Part shown: positions 42,223 through 52,496 of the stretch, piece after piece
How positions within the stretch are numbered: the first letter of the stretch is position 1
How the letters are laid out: each line of letters starts with the position of its first letter
Assembly (NCBI RefSeq): GCF_013201625.1
Contig: NZ_CP053839.1
Location: forward strand, 310,001-374,000
Source of the DNA: Aliarcobacter lanthieri
GTDB taxonomy: Bacteria > Campylobacterota > Campylobacteria > Campylobacterales > Arcobacteraceae
Length of the DNA: 64,000 nucleotides
Direction of reading: 5' to 3'
Translations under genes and position numbers: made by a program
The notes under the pieces: model-generated
The model's input: only the letters and a program-made list of their open reading frames with translations
What the model was told of the DNA's origin: nothing
The model's database searches: none

Positions 42223-43740
42223 CTAATTTATAAATAAAGATTTAACTGCTAATTGAGCAAAGTTTATCAATGTATCAATATTTAATGCTGGGATAAAGAA
42301 TACAACAGCAGAACCTATTCCTCCAATTACTGTTAATATTGCTACGAAAAGTATCGCATATGTTGATACTCTTTTATCATCAAAATCTTCATTTTTACAA
42401 GAATCTTGTGGAGGATAAAAATACATCACAGCAATAAGTCTTAAATAATAATAAACTGAAACAATAGTTGCAAGTATTGCTAATACAGATAAAGCAGTAT
42501 AACCAGCTTTAATAGTTTCAGTAAATACATAAACTTTACCTATAAATCCAATAGTTCCAGGAATTCCAGCAAGTGAAAGCATAAATATTGTCATCATTGC
42601 GGCTAAAAATGGTCTTTGTTTTGCTAAGCCTTTAAAATCATTAAAAGTAACTTTTACATTTGTTTCTGAAATAATATGAGAAGCTAATCCAAATGCACCT
42701 AAAGCTGATACTAAATATGCTATTAAATAGAACATTATAGAATAAGCAGCTTCAATATTTACGATACTTCCTCCTTGAGAAGTTAGAGCAATAAATGCTA
42801 AAAGTAAATATCCTGTATGAACTATTGAAGATGCTGCTAACATTCTTTTTACAATTTGTTGAGTAATAGCAAGCCAAGTTCCAAAAATTAAAGTTAAAAT
42901 AATTACAATTTGTAAAATTCCATCCCAAAAATCTATAATTGGTGCAGCATATTCTAATATAACTCTTAAGAAGAATGAGAATATAGCAATTTTAAATGTA
43001 GATGCCATATATGCTGTAATAACCATTGGAGCACCTCTATAAATATCAAGTACCCAAGATTGGAATGGAAATGCTGCAATTTTAAATAAAAATACAAAGA
43101 AAATAAGAGTTAATCCTATATAAATAAGAGTTAAATCATTTGAACCATTTGATATAAAAGTATAAATATCAGCTAAATTTGTACTAGCTGTTGCTCCATA
43201 AACTAAAACCATCCCAAGTAAATAGAATGCCCCAATAAATGACCCAAGAACTAGATATTTAAAAATAGCTTCAACTCTTTTTGAATCATCACTATTGTAT
43301 CCAACCATAATATAAACACTAAATGAAGCAATTTCTAAAGCAATAAATGCTGTAATTAATTCATTCGCTTGTGCTAAAATCATCATTCCAAATAAAGCAA
43401 AAAGTAAGATTGCAAAAAATTCACCTTTAAAATAGCTTCTATGCTGTAAGTAATGCTCACCAATTAAAAGAGTCAATAAAGTTCCAAGAATTAGTAAAAT
43501 ATTAAAAAAGTTTGAAAAAGTATCAAATGTTAATACGTTATTTAAAAAACTCTCATAAGGTTGAATTGAATATAAAGTATTTACATTCAATAATGCAAAA
43601 ATCAATGCTAAAATTAAAAATATTGAAGATACAACAATATGACTTTTTACAGTAACTTTTTCATACATACTCATAAATAGTAGAGTAATAGCCCCTGCTA
43701 AAACCAACAAAGTTGGTATTAGGTATATAAATTGACTCAT
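42223..43740 (-). CDS. nuoN: NADH-quinone oxidoreductase subunit N
   Basis: 505-residue antiporter-like membrane subunit of complex I with about 14 helices. The discontinuous helices typical of the family and conserved charged residues (for example Lys in [15 protein letters not shown] and the KRMLAASS segment) are visible. Last gene of the operon, overlapping nuoM by four bases, then a hairpin. Confidence 0.95.
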   Translation of the reverse strand: MSQFIYLIPTLLVLAGAITLLFMSMYEKVTVKSHIVVSSIFLILALIFALLNVNTLYSIQPYESFLNNVLTFDTFSNFFNILLILGTLLTLLIGEHYLQHRSYFKGEFFAILLFALFGMMILAQANELITAFIALEIASFSVYIMVGYNSDDSKRVEAIFKYLVLGSFIGAFYLLGMVLVYGATASTNLADIYTFISNGSNDLTLIYIGLTLIFFVFLFKIAAFPFQSWVLDIYRGAPMVITAYMASTFKIAIFSFFLRVILEYAAPIIDFWDGILQIVIILTLIFGTWLAITQQIVKRMLAASSIVHTGYLLLAFIALTSQGGSIVNIEAAYSIMFYLIAYLVSALGAFGLASHIISETNVKVTFNDFKGLAKQRPFLAAMMTIFMLSLAGIPGTIGFIGKVYVFTETIKAGYTALSVLAILATIVSVYYYLRLIAVMYFYPPQDSCKNEDFDDKRVSTYAILFVAILTVIGGIGSAVVFFIPALNIDTLINFAQLAVKSLFIN

Positions 43741-45224
43741 TTTGTTGCTCCAATTTGTAGAATATCTTGTAAATAATGTGTAACTGTTGGTTCAAATTTG
43801 TCTATGAATACTTCTGGATAAAATCCCATAACAAATACTAATATAACCCATGGAATAAGTCCAACTATCTCTTTTATTTTTAAATCTCTCATATTAAGTT
43901 CAGCTGAACCTTCCGGTCTATCTTGAAGTATTGCTCTTTGAAACATCCAAAGCATATAAGAAGCTCCAATTATTACAGATAATCCAGCAATAACACCTAA
44001 ATAAATGTTGTAATTAAATACTCCAAAAATAATTAAAAGTTCAGATACGAAACCATTTGTTCCTGGAAGTCCAACATTTGCAAATAGCATAATTGCAAAA
44101 ATAAATGTAAAGATTGGAGCTTTTTTAGCTATTCCACCTAAATCTTTTATAGTTTTAAAACCTGTTTGTTCTTGCATTAAACCAACTAATAAGAACAATG
44201 CTCCAGTTGCTATTGCATGAGCAATTATTAAATATAATGCTCCATTAATACCATAAGAGTTTAATGAGAAAATACCAGCTGCTATAAAGCTAAGGTGTGA
44301 AGCTGATGAATATGCAAACATTCTTTTAATATCATCTTGCATAAGTGCAGCAATTCCAAAGTAAACAAGCCCAAATAGACCAATAATAACAAACCATGTT
44401 GCAAAATCTACATAAACTTCCGGAAATAATGGAATCATAAATCTTACAACTGCATAAACTCCTAATTTTGCCATTATAGATGATAGTATAAATACAGCAC
44501 CTGTAGGAGCATTTTTATATGTTTCCATAATCCAAGTATGAAGTGGAAATAGAGGAATTTTAATAGCAAATGCTGCTAAGAATGCTAAAAATAACCATAC
44601 TTTTTCAGAATAACCAATAATTGAAATAGTCATTAATTTATCATAAGCAAAAGACCAAACTCCAAATTCATTATGATAAGCAACCCCTAAATAAAGTATT
44701 GCTACAAGCATGAGAAGTGAACCGGCCATTGTATAAACTGTAACTTTAATAGTTGTGAATACTTTGTTCCCAAATCCATATTGTCCAATTAATAAGAAAA
44801 CTGGTAAAAGCATAACTTCCCAGAAGAAATAGAAAAGTACAACATCTAAAGATAAAAGTGTTCCAGTAACTCCACTTTGAACTAAAAGCATATTTATCCA
44901 ATAACCTTTAGTTTTACCTTCCCATAAAAGAAGATAAGAAGTAGGGATTAATATAGCAATCATCATTAATATTGTAAGAGAAAATCCATCTAGTCCTAAA
45001 TAATAATTTATACCATATGTTTCTATCCATGCAACATTTGTAACAAATTGCATACTTGAACTTGGTTCAAACTCTATATAAACTTTTAATACTAATGCTA
45101 AGATAACTGTTGTTGTTAGAAAAGCAATATTTCTAATTGTATTAACATCTTTTGTAGTAATTAGTAAACCAAGTGCTACAACTGCTGGTAAAAATATAAT
45201 AAACGAAAGAATATCTGCACTCAT
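43737..45224 (-). CDS. nuoM: NADH-quinone oxidoreductase subunit M
   Basis: 495-residue antiporter-like proton-pumping subunit. Seen are the helix with Glu in [15 protein letters not shown], the Lys in [14 protein letters not shown], and the [14 protein letters not shown] segment. Lies between nuoL (one-base gap) and nuoN (four-base overlap). Confidence 0.96.
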   Translation of the reverse strand: MSADILSFIIFLPAVVALGLLITTKDVNTIRNIAFLTTTVILALVLKVYIEFEPSSSMQFVTNVAWIETYGINYYLGLDGFSLTILMMIAILIPTSYLLLWEGKTKGYWINMLLVQSGVTGTLLSLDVVLFYFFWEVMLLPVFLLIGQYGFGNKVFTTIKVTVYTMAGSLLMLVAILYLGVAYHNEFGVWSFAYDKLMTISIIGYSEKVWLFLAFLAAFAIKIPLFPLHTWIMETYKNAPTGAVFILSSIMAKLGVYAVVRFMIPLFPEVYVDFATWFVIIGLFGLVYFGIAALMQDDIKRMFAYSSASHLSFIAAGIFSLNSYGINGALYLIIAHAIATGALFLLVGLMQEQTGFKTIKDLGGIAKKAPIFTFIFAIMLFANVGLPGTNGFVSELLIIFGVFNYNIYLGVIAGLSVIIGASYMLWMFQRAILQDRPEGSAELNMRDLKIKEIVGLIPWVILVFVMGFYPEVFIDKFEPTVTHYLQDILQIGATK

Positions 45225-45225
45225 A

Positions 45226-47112
45226 TTATAACCCTAATGAAATATATAAATATACAAATATACAAGCCATTCCCACTAGCATAAATGCTGCGTAGAATCG
45301 TACATTTGCATTTTGAATTAATGCAACTTTTTTACCAATTTCAACAAAATTTGTTGAAGATTTCATAATAAAGGCATCAATTACCTTATCGTCAATAACT
45401 TTATCAATGAATTTAGAGATAGCTTTTGTTGATTTAACAAATAATAAATCATAAAGTTCATCTACATAAAGTTTTTTACCAATAAATCCTGTTTCTAACT
45501 CTGGTTTTGATACATCAAAGTTTGCATATTTCTTATAAGCTACAAAAATACCAGTTGCTGCAACAACTACTGATAATACCATTAAAATATACTCTGTACT
45601 ATGAGAAAGAGTTATTACTTTCGAGTTTAATTGACCAAGCCAAGAATCAACTAAATGATTTCCACCAAAAATTGAAGGGAAGTTTAAGAAACCTGCTCCA
45701 ACTGCTCCAATAGCTAAAATTAAAAGTGGAATAGTAATAGTCTTTGATGTATATACATAATCTTTTCTATGATGATTTGGTGCAACAAAAACTATAAAAT
45801 ATAATCTAAACATATAGAATGCTGTTAAAAATGCTGTAAATAATGCAATAGCATAGATTAAATATTGTCCTTCTTGGAAAGCAGCAGTCAAAATAGCATC
45901 TTTTGAGAAGAACCCAGAAAATGGTGGTATTCCTGAAATTGCAATAACTCCAATTAAGAAAGTTAATCCAATAATAGGTAAAGAGGCTCTATGTTGTGCA
46001 ATTTTAAAGATATTTTGTTCGTGGTGAAGTGCTATTATAATTCCTCCTGCTCCCATAAACAACATAGCTTTAAAGAATGCGTGAGTAAAAACATGAAATA
46101 AACCACTTGAATAAAAACCTAATCCAACAGCAATAAACATATATCCTAGTTGACTCATAGTTGAATAAGCAAGAATTTTTTTAATATCCGTTTGTCTTGT
46201 CGCAATAATAGCTGCAAGAAGGGCTGAAAATGCACCAATATATGCTATAAATATTCCTATTTCTTCAATTCCACTATATAAAAAGTGAAATCTTGCTACC
46301 ATATAAACCCCAGCAGTAACCATTGTTGCTGCGTGAATTAAAGCAGAAATTGGTGTTGGTCCAGCCATTGCATCTGGAAGCCAAGTATAAAGTGGAATTT
46401 GTGCTGATTTTCCCATTGCTCCTACAAAAAGTAAGAAACCAGCAAGTAATAACCAACCATTTGTTGTATTTCCTAAATTTTCTTCAATAGATGAAAAAGA
46501 TAGATCAACTTGTCCTAAAGCAAAAAATAGTGTTGCAACTCCTAGTAAGAAACCAAAATCTCCAACTCTATTTACAATAAATGCTTTATTTGCTGCAATA
46601 ACATTCTCTTTTTGCCCATAGTAGAATTTAATTAATAAGTAAGAACAAACTCCAACTCCTTCCCAACCAATAAAAAGAATAATTGGATTATCTGCAAGAA
46701 CTAATATTAACATAGAAGCTAAGAATAAATTAAAATAAGCAAAGAATTTACCAAATCCTTCATCTCCCTTCATATATCCAACAGCATAAATATGAATTAG
46801 CCAACCAACAAATGTTACAAACATTGACATAAAAATAGATAGGTTGTCTCCTAAAAATGCCATGTCTATATTAAGATTTGAAACATTTAACCAAGTGAAT
46901 AGGTGTTGTTTAAATACTATTTTTTCTTCAAGCATTCTTAAAAATAAGCTTAAAGTTATCAAAAAAGATATTAATGGAGTTAATGTTCCAATAATTGCAA
47001 AATAGTTTTCACATATTTTTTTCTTTTTGATATTGTAAAAATATAAAGCACCATTTAAAATAGCACCTAAAAGTGGTGCTAAGATAATCCAAATTAATAA
47101 ATTTGTACTCAT
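45226..47112 (-). CDS. nuoL: NADH-quinone oxidoreductase subunit L
   Basis: 628-residue distal antiporter-like subunit with the lateral helix at the C-terminus. Family landmarks are FIGWEGVGVCSYLLI, GKSAQIPLYTWLPDAMAGPTP in shortened form 'AQIPLYTWLPDAM', and KKILAYSTMSQLGYM. The C-terminal region after about residue 520 includes 'ETGFIGKKLYVDELYD', usual for NuoL. Confidence 0.96.
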   Translation of the reverse strand: MSTNLLIWIILAPLLGAILNGALYFYNIKKKKICENYFAIIGTLTPLISFLITLSLFLRMLEEKIVFKQHLFTWLNVSNLNIDMAFLGDNLSIFMSMFVTFVGWLIHIYAVGYMKGDEGFGKFFAYFNLFLASMLILVLADNPIILFIGWEGVGVCSYLLIKFYYGQKENVIAANKAFIVNRVGDFGFLLGVATLFFALGQVDLSFSSIEENLGNTTNGWLLLAGFLLFVGAMGKSAQIPLYTWLPDAMAGPTPISALIHAATMVTAGVYMVARFHFLYSGIEEIGIFIAYIGAFSALLAAIIATRQTDIKKILAYSTMSQLGYMFIAVGLGFYSSGLFHVFTHAFFKAMLFMGAGGIIIALHHEQNIFKIAQHRASLPIIGLTFLIGVIAISGIPPFSGFFSKDAILTAAFQEGQYLIYAIALFTAFLTAFYMFRLYFIVFVAPNHHRKDYVYTSKTITIPLLILAIGAVGAGFLNFPSIFGGNHLVDSWLGQLNSKVITLSHSTEYILMVLSVVVAATGIFVAYKKYANFDVSKPELETGFIGKKLYVDELYDLLFVKSTKAISKFIDKVIDDKVIDAFIMKSSTNFVEIGKKVALIQNANVRFYAAFMLVGMACIFVYLYISLGL

Positions 47113-47423
47113 TTATTCTCTCCTTGTGAAAGAGATGTAAATAGATCTGTATCTAAAGATCTTTTTGATCTAAATAATAAAATTATAACTGATAAGAATA
47201 TTGCAGCTTCTGCAGCAGCAATTGATATAACCATGATTGTTATAATTTGTGGATCAATATTAAAATGATATCTTGCAAAAGTTACTAAGAATAAATTTAT
47301 GGCATTTAACATAAGTTCTATTGACATATAAATTACAAAGATATTTCTTCTTGCAATTACTCCAATTGCTCCAATTGAGAATAATATCATAGATACAACT
47401 GCATAAGAAGTTAGTGTTATCAT
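47109..47423 (-). CDS. nuoK: NADH-quinone oxidoreductase subunit K
   Basis: 104 residues, three membrane helices, with the conserved glutamates in MSIELMLNAINL and AAEAAIFLSVI that belong to the central proton path. Overlaps nuoL by four bases and is two bases from nuoJ. Confidence 0.95.
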   Translation of the reverse strand: MITLTSYAVVSMILFSIGAIGVIARRNIFVIYMSIELMLNAINLFLVTFARYHFNIDPQIITIMVISIAAAEAAIFLSVIILLFRSKRSLDTDLFTSLSQGENK

Positions 47424-47425
47424 TC

Positions 47426-47947
47426 TTAGTCCTCCTGTGAAGTTATTTTAGATTTTCTTCTTTTTGCAAGAACAACAGAACCAACTAAGGCGATTAGAAG
47501 AAGAATAGATATTAATTCAAAAGCTACAATCCAGTTATTGTATAACTCTAATCCAACTGGTTTTATTTTTCCAAAATCACTCTCTATTGGTGATAAATCT
47601 TTTGCTGGAAGATTTGATACAGCTTTTAAAACTAATACATTTAATGGAATCATTAAAAGTACTCCAAAAGCTATCAATTGATATTTCTTTGGCTCTTTTG
47701 GTAAATCTTCATCTCTAATATTTAAGAACATTAAAATGAATAAAATTAAAGCCATAATAGCACCAGCATAAACAATAATTTGAACCATAAATAGCAAAGT
47801 CGCATTTAAAAGTGCAAACATTCCAGCAACACTAAGCATTGTAATTAATAATCCTAGTGCACTAAACATCGGACTTTTATATACGAGCATAGCAACAGCA
47901 CCAGTTATTGCAAAAAATGCTAAAGCAATAAATATTATATCAGCCAT
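47426..47947 (-). CDS. nuoJ: NADH-quinone oxidoreductase subunit J
   Basis: 173 residues with five membrane helices; the pi-bulge helix region FMVQIIVYAGAIMALILFI is typical. Shares its start base with the last base of nuoI's stop. Confidence 0.94.
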   Translation of the reverse strand: MADIIFIALAFFAITGAVAMLVYKSPMFSALGLLITMLSVAGMFALLNATLLFMVQIIVYAGAIMALILFILMFLNIRDEDLPKEPKKYQLIAFGVLLMIPLNVLVLKAVSNLPAKDLSPIESDFGKIKPVGLELYNNWIVAFELISILLLIALVGSVVLAKRRKSKITSQED

Positions 47948-48447
47948 TATTCAAAATCCTTTGATCTTTCATTTGCCATTAAAGCTTTTTTATTTAACAT
48001 AAAATCTTCCCTTTTTGAAGCTGTGAAAGAAAAAATTCCTGTATCCATTCTTATCGCATCACAAGGACAAGCTTCAACACAATATCCACAGAATACACAT
48101 TCTAAAAGGTCAATTTTAAACTCTTTTGGTCTTTTTTCATCAACTCCATCAAATCTCTCTTCAGCTTCAATAAAAATACATTCTGCTGGACAAGCAGTTG
48201 CACACATAAAACATGCAACACATTTTTCAGATCCATCATCATGCTTTGTAAGTCTATGAACACCTCTATATCTTGGAGTTATATCTGTTGGTTGAACTTC
48301 TGGATATTGAAGAGTATTTACCCCTTCAACATCTCTTAAATTTTTAAAAAAGTGTCTAAAAGTTGTTTTCATCCCACCTGCAATTCCAGGTAAGTATAGT
48401 TTGTCTTTTAGAGAATTTCCATATCTTGGTACTACTTTTATTGCCAT
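47947..48447 (-). CDS. nuoI: NADH-quinone oxidoreductase subunit I
   Basis: 166 residues with two [4Fe-4S] motifs (CVACFMCATACPAECI and CVFCGYCVEACPCDAI) forming clusters N6a and N6b that carry electrons to NuoB. It lies on the membrane interface between NuoCD/B and NuoH. Confidence 0.96.
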   Translation of the reverse strand: MAIKVVPRYGNSLKDKLYLPGIAGGMKTTFRHFFKNLRDVEGVNTLQYPEVQPTDITPRYRGVHRLTKHDDGSEKCVACFMCATACPAECIFIEAEERFDGVDEKRPKEFKIDLLECVFCGYCVEACPCDAIRMDTGIFSFTASKREDFMLNKKALMANERSKDFE

Positions 48448-48448
48448 A

Positions 48449-49723
48449 TTAATTTCCTATCACAACAATTATTGCTGTTACAACGATATTTAAAAGAGCT
48501 AATGGAATTAGAACTTTCCAACCTAACATTTGAAGTTGGTCATATCTAAATCTTAAAACAGTCCATCTAACCCACATATAAACAAAAGCCATCATAAAAA
48601 ACTTAACCATAAATGTTGCTACTTGTAAAATAGCAGTTATAATATTAACTCCATTTGTTCCAAGTCCAGTTACTAAAAATGATATTAAAAGTGCTACTAT
48701 TGCTATGCAAATTGTCCAGAATATAGCAGTTAAAACTTTTGTCTCTTTTTCTCTAGAAGTGTCTTTCCCAACAGCTTTATTATTTTTCTTCATCCATCTT
48801 GTAAATATAAAAATTTGAATTGGAAGTAAAACAATAATAGCTAAAATTACATAGTTTATATTAGATTGAATTGTAGCTGTATCCATCCAAGGAATTTGAT
48901 AACCACCAAAAAATAGAGTAACAATCAATGCACTCGAAGCACTCATAGCAGCATATTCACCAACTTGGAAAAGTCCAAACTTCATAGCACTATATTCTGT
49001 ATGATATCCTGCAACAATTTCGCTTTCTCCTTCAGCTAAGTCAAAAGGTGCTCTATTTGTTTCTGCAAATGAACAAACAATAAAAATAATAGCTGCTAAT
49101 GGTTGAATAAAAATTCCCCACATAGGAATTACACCTAAATATGTTCCAGCTTGAGCATTTACCATATCTGTTAAGTGAATTGAGCCATAAGATATTATGA
49201 TTGAAATTAGTGATAATCCCATTGCTGCTTCATAAGATATTACTTGAGCTGAAGCTCTAATTGAACCTAAAAGACCATATTTATTTGAAGAAGAATATCC
49301 TCCAAGAATAATTCCATAAACTGTTAATCCTGCAAATGCTAAAAACCATAATATCCCTAATTCAGTTGGGATAGCTTGCATTATATGAGCTTTACCATCA
49401 ATAGTTAAAACATCAGCATAAGGAATAACTGCAAAAGTTAAGAAAGAACATAAAAATACAAGTGCAGGAGCAATTGTAAAGAAAAATTTATGTTTTACAT
49501 GAGCAGGAGTAAAATCTTCTTTAAAAATAAGTTTTAACATATCAGCAACTGCTTGAACAAGTCCACCTAATCTTATAAATCCAATGTTACATCTATTTGG
49601 ACCACTTCTATCTTGGATAAATCCTGCAATTCTTCTTTCCCACCAAACCCAAAGTGGAGTAAGTCCAACTGCAAGAACTACTGCAAGAAGTATATTTACA
49701 ATAATTACAATAACACTACTCAT
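48449..49723 (-). CDS. nuoH: NADH-quinone oxidoreductase subunit H, unusually long
   Basis: 424 residues; the usual NuoH is about 320-350. Conserved parts are ERRIAGFIQDRSGPNR, the quinone-cavity loop SFAETNRAPFDLAEGESEIVAGYHTEYS and the last helix region WVRWTVLRFRYDQLQMLGWK. Between FFGGYQIPW (to ~279) and the last conserved helix (from ~362) there is an extra stretch of about 75 residues with two further hydrophobic segments (about 290-308 and 329-352) joined by a basic linker. The insertion appears real because frame and flanking motifs are intact. Overlaps nuoG by four bases. Confidence 0.95.
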   Translation of the reverse strand: MSSVIVIIVNILLAVVLAVGLTPLWVWWERRIAGFIQDRSGPNRCNIGFIRLGGLVQAVADMLKLIFKEDFTPAHVKHKFFFTIAPALVFLCSFLTFAVIPYADVLTIDGKAHIMQAIPTELGILWFLAFAGLTVYGIILGGYSSSNKYGLLGSIRASAQVISYEAAMGLSLISIIISYGSIHLTDMVNAQAGTYLGVIPMWGIFIQPLAAIIFIVCSFAETNRAPFDLAEGESEIVAGYHTEYSAMKFGLFQVGEYAAMSASSALIVTLFFGGYQIPWMDTATIQSNINYVILAIIVLLPIQIFIFTRWMKKNNKAVGKDTSREKETKVLTAIFWTICIAIVALLISFLVTGLGTNGVNIITAILQVATFMVKFFMMAFVYMWVRWTVLRFRYDQLQMLGWKVLIPLALLNIVVTAIIVVIGN

Positions 49724-51156
49724 AAAGTTCCCTTTTCTATCATAGATTTTATGTCCTCTATAATTGTAGTAATAGTTTTCATAGGATTATTTCTATTCAT
49801 TTGTGAAACAACCTTTTGTCTAATTCCATCACAATTTATGTATGAACCACTTTTCTCATAAAATGATGCAACACCTAAAGCAATATTTGATACACCAATT
49901 GTTAAACAGTGGTGAGAAAAAAGTGATATTACTTTTTTATTTTCTAAAAGATTTAGATTATTTTCAAAATAACTATTCTCAACGATAATAACAGTTTTTG
50001 CTTCATTTAATGAATTCTCAAAAAATTCTTTTGTTTCATCAATATTTAACTCTTTAAAAGATGCTCTATTTGCAGTTTTGTCTTTTTGTCTTAACCAATC
50101 ATCACTTTGTTCTTCATCATAAGTATTTGGAGAGTAACCGCTTAATTTAATATTTAGCTTTTCACTTAAGTTTTTACAGTTTAGCATCTCTTCATATGAT
50201 AAACTAGGACTTAAAAGCATTAATATATTTTTTGAAGTAGATAACTCTTTGAAAATATTTGCAATAGCATTTGACGTATTTGTTTCATTTTTATCAATTA
50301 AAGCTATTTCAAATCTATTTGTTGCTTCATTATGATAAGATAATCTTCCCTTATCACATATAAACCAACCATTTACAGCTTTGTTTACTCTTGGTCTAAA
50401 TCTATAAATCATGTCATCTTTATATTTTTCTTTTCTATGATCTACATGTATATTACACCCTTTTGAACAACCATTACAAATAGCTTCAAAACTTTGTAAG
50501 AACCAAACTCTTTGTTTAAATCTAAAATCTTTACTTGTTAATGCTCCAACTGGGCATAAATCTACAACATTCATTGCATAAGGATTATTTAAAGGACGAC
50601 CAGGGAATGTGCCTATTACAGAATGGTCTGTTCTACTTATAACTCCAAGTTCAGCAGTTTTTGTGATATCTTTACAGAATCTTACACATCTAAGACAAAG
50701 AACACATCTTTCTTGATCTAGCATTACATTAGACCCTAAATCAACTCTTTTTTCTGCATTATTTTTATCATCAAGCGCAAATCTTGAAGAGTAGAACCCA
50801 GATTCCATATAGTAATCTTGTAGTTTACACTCTCCAGCTTGATCACATGTAGGACAGTCAATTGGGTGATTTATAAGTTCAAGTTCAAGAATGTCTCGTC
50901 TTACTTTTTCAATCTTCTCACCTTTTGTTCTTACAATCATTCCATCTTTTATAGGTGTGTCACAGGCGATTTGAGGTCTTTTTTGTCCCTCAATCTCAAC
51001 CATGCACATTCTACAATTTCCATCTTTTCCCAACGCTTGATGATAACAAAAGTGAGGGATATGAATATTTTCATCTAATAATTTATCAATCAGCAAGCTA
51101 CCTTTCGTAGCCTGCATTTCAATACCATTAATTGTTATACTAACTGTTTCAGCCAT
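49720..51156 (-). CDS. nuoG: NADH-quinone oxidoreductase subunit G, short form
   Basis: 478 residues, much shorter than the common 700-900. All cluster ligands are present: [2Fe-2S] Cys37, 48, 51, 65; His97 with Cys101, 104, 110; Cys151, 154, 157 and 201; and the extra N7-type set Cys227, 230, 234 and 267. The molybdopterin-oxidoreductase-like part that follows is cut to about 200 residues. The four-base overlap with nuoH and intact reading frame argue against a recent frameshift. It is separated from nuoF by gltA. Confidence 0.93.
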   Translation of the reverse strand: MAETVSITINGIEMQATKGSLLIDKLLDENIHIPHFCYHQALGKDGNCRMCMVEIEGQKRPQIACDTPIKDGMIVRTKGEKIEKVRRDILELELINHPIDCPTCDQAGECKLQDYYMESGFYSSRFALDDKNNAEKRVDLGSNVMLDQERCVLCLRCVRFCKDITKTAELGVISRTDHSVIGTFPGRPLNNPYAMNVVDLCPVGALTSKDFRFKQRVWFLQSFEAICNGCSKGCNIHVDHRKEKYKDDMIYRFRPRVNKAVNGWFICDKGRLSYHNEATNRFEIALIDKNETNTSNAIANIFKELSTSKNILMLLSPSLSYEEMLNCKNLSEKLNIKLSGYSPNTYDEEQSDDWLRQKDKTANRASFKELNIDETKEFFENSLNEAKTVIIVENSYFENNLNLLENKKVISLFSHHCLTIGVSNIALGVASFYEKSGSYINCDGIRQKVVSQMNRNNPMKTITTIIEDIKSMIEKGTL

Positions 51157-51189
51157 AAATTATATCCCTTTAACCTTTTTTTTATTTTA

Positions 51190-52476
51190 TTAATTACCTG
51201 TATATAACTGTCTTGGTCTTGCAATTTTATGTTTTGGATCTTGTTTTAATTCAGACCATTGTGCTAACCATCCTGGAGTTCTTCCTATAACAAAAATTGG
51301 AGTAAACATCTCTACAGGAATTTTAAGAGCAGTTAAAATTACACCTGAATAGAAATCAATATTTGGGTATAAACCTCTTTCTTTAAAGTAGTCATCACTT
51401 AATGCGGCATCTTCAACAGCAGCAGCAATATCAAGAAGTTTAGAATCAAGATTTAATTTTTCTCTTAATTGATCTTGTAAGCTTTTTAAAGTTTCAGCTC
51501 TTGGATCTCTATTTTTATATACTCTATGCCCGAATCCCATTAATCTAAATGGATCATTTTTGTCTTTTGCTTTTGCAATATATGAAGGAACATTTTTAAT
51601 ATCACCAATTAATTTTAATTGATCCATAACTTTTTCATTTGCTCCACCATGAGCAGAACCCCAAAGTGCAGAAATACCAGAAGCAATAGCAACATAAGGG
51701 TGAGCTTCTGTTGAACCAACATTTCTTACAGTTGTTGTAGAAGCATTTTGTTCGTGGTCTGCATGTAGAGTTAAAATTGCATCAAGTGCGTCAACTTCAA
51801 TTTGAGTAATTTCATCATTTTTACCATTTCCTAGATATTTCATTCTTCCACCTGGATAAGCTCTTAACATATATAAGAAGTTTTCAGTGAAATATCTATT
51901 TACATCTGGATAAATTAGTGGAGTTCCAATAGAATTTCTATATGCCATAGCTGCAATAGTAGGCATTTTAGCTAAAATTCTTCTTCTCATTGTTTTAAAA
52001 GCATCTTCATCTTCTAAATGTAAATGATCTTTATAAAATGCTGCAAGGGCCATAGTAGCTGCTCCCATAGTAGCCATTGGGTGTGCACCATCTGGTAAAG
52101 CATCAAAAAGTCTTATAATCCCTTCATTTAAGAATGATCTATGTCTTATTTCTAAATCAAAATCTTTTGATTCTTGTTCACTTGGTAATCTTGCATTCAT
52201 TAAAAGGTGAGCAACATCTAAAAAAGAGTGTTTACCAGCAAGATCAGCTATATCATAACCTCTATATCTTAATTCAGAGTTTTCTCCATCAATAAATGTA
52301 ATTTTTGATTCGCAAGATGCAGTTGATGTATAACCAGGATCATAAGTAAACATTCCTGAATCTTTATAAAAACTTGAAATATCAACTACGCTAGGTCCTC
52401 TTGTACCATCTACGATGTTATATTCGTAAGTCTTACCATTTCTATTGTCTGTAAAAGTCATTGTATTCTTTGCCAT
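51190..52476 (-). CDS. gltA: Citrate synthase
   Basis: 428 residues, the size of the hexameric type II enzyme. Condenses acetyl-CoA with oxaloacetate. Landmarks are the N-terminal beta region (SCESKITFIDGENSELRYRGYDI, in part), HADHEQNAST with a catalytic His, GSAHGGANEKVM and MGFGHRVYKNRDPRA, and the C-terminal ARPRQLYTG. It lies inside the nuo operon between nuoF (20-base gap) and nuoG (33-base gap), on the same strand, so it is probably co-transcribed with complex I. It is distinct from PrpC. Confidence 0.96.
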   Translation of the reverse strand: MAKNTMTFTDNRNGKTYEYNIVDGTRGPSVVDISSFYKDSGMFTYDPGYTSTASCESKITFIDGENSELRYRGYDIADLAGKHSFLDVAHLLMNARLPSEQESKDFDLEIRHRSFLNEGIIRLFDALPDGAHPMATMGAATMALAAFYKDHLHLEDEDAFKTMRRRILAKMPTIAAMAYRNSIGTPLIYPDVNRYFTENFLYMLRAYPGGRMKYLGNGKNDEITQIEVDALDAILTLHADHEQNASTTTVRNVGSTEAHPYVAIASGISALWGSAHGGANEKVMDQLKLIGDIKNVPSYIAKAKDKNDPFRLMGFGHRVYKNRDPRAETLKSLQDQLREKLNLDSKLLDIAAAVEDAALSDDYFKERGLYPNIDFYSGVILTALKIPVEMFTPIFVIGRTPGWLAQWSELKQDPKHKIARPRQLYTGN

Positions 52477-52496
52477 TTTGTTCTCCTTAATTAAAA

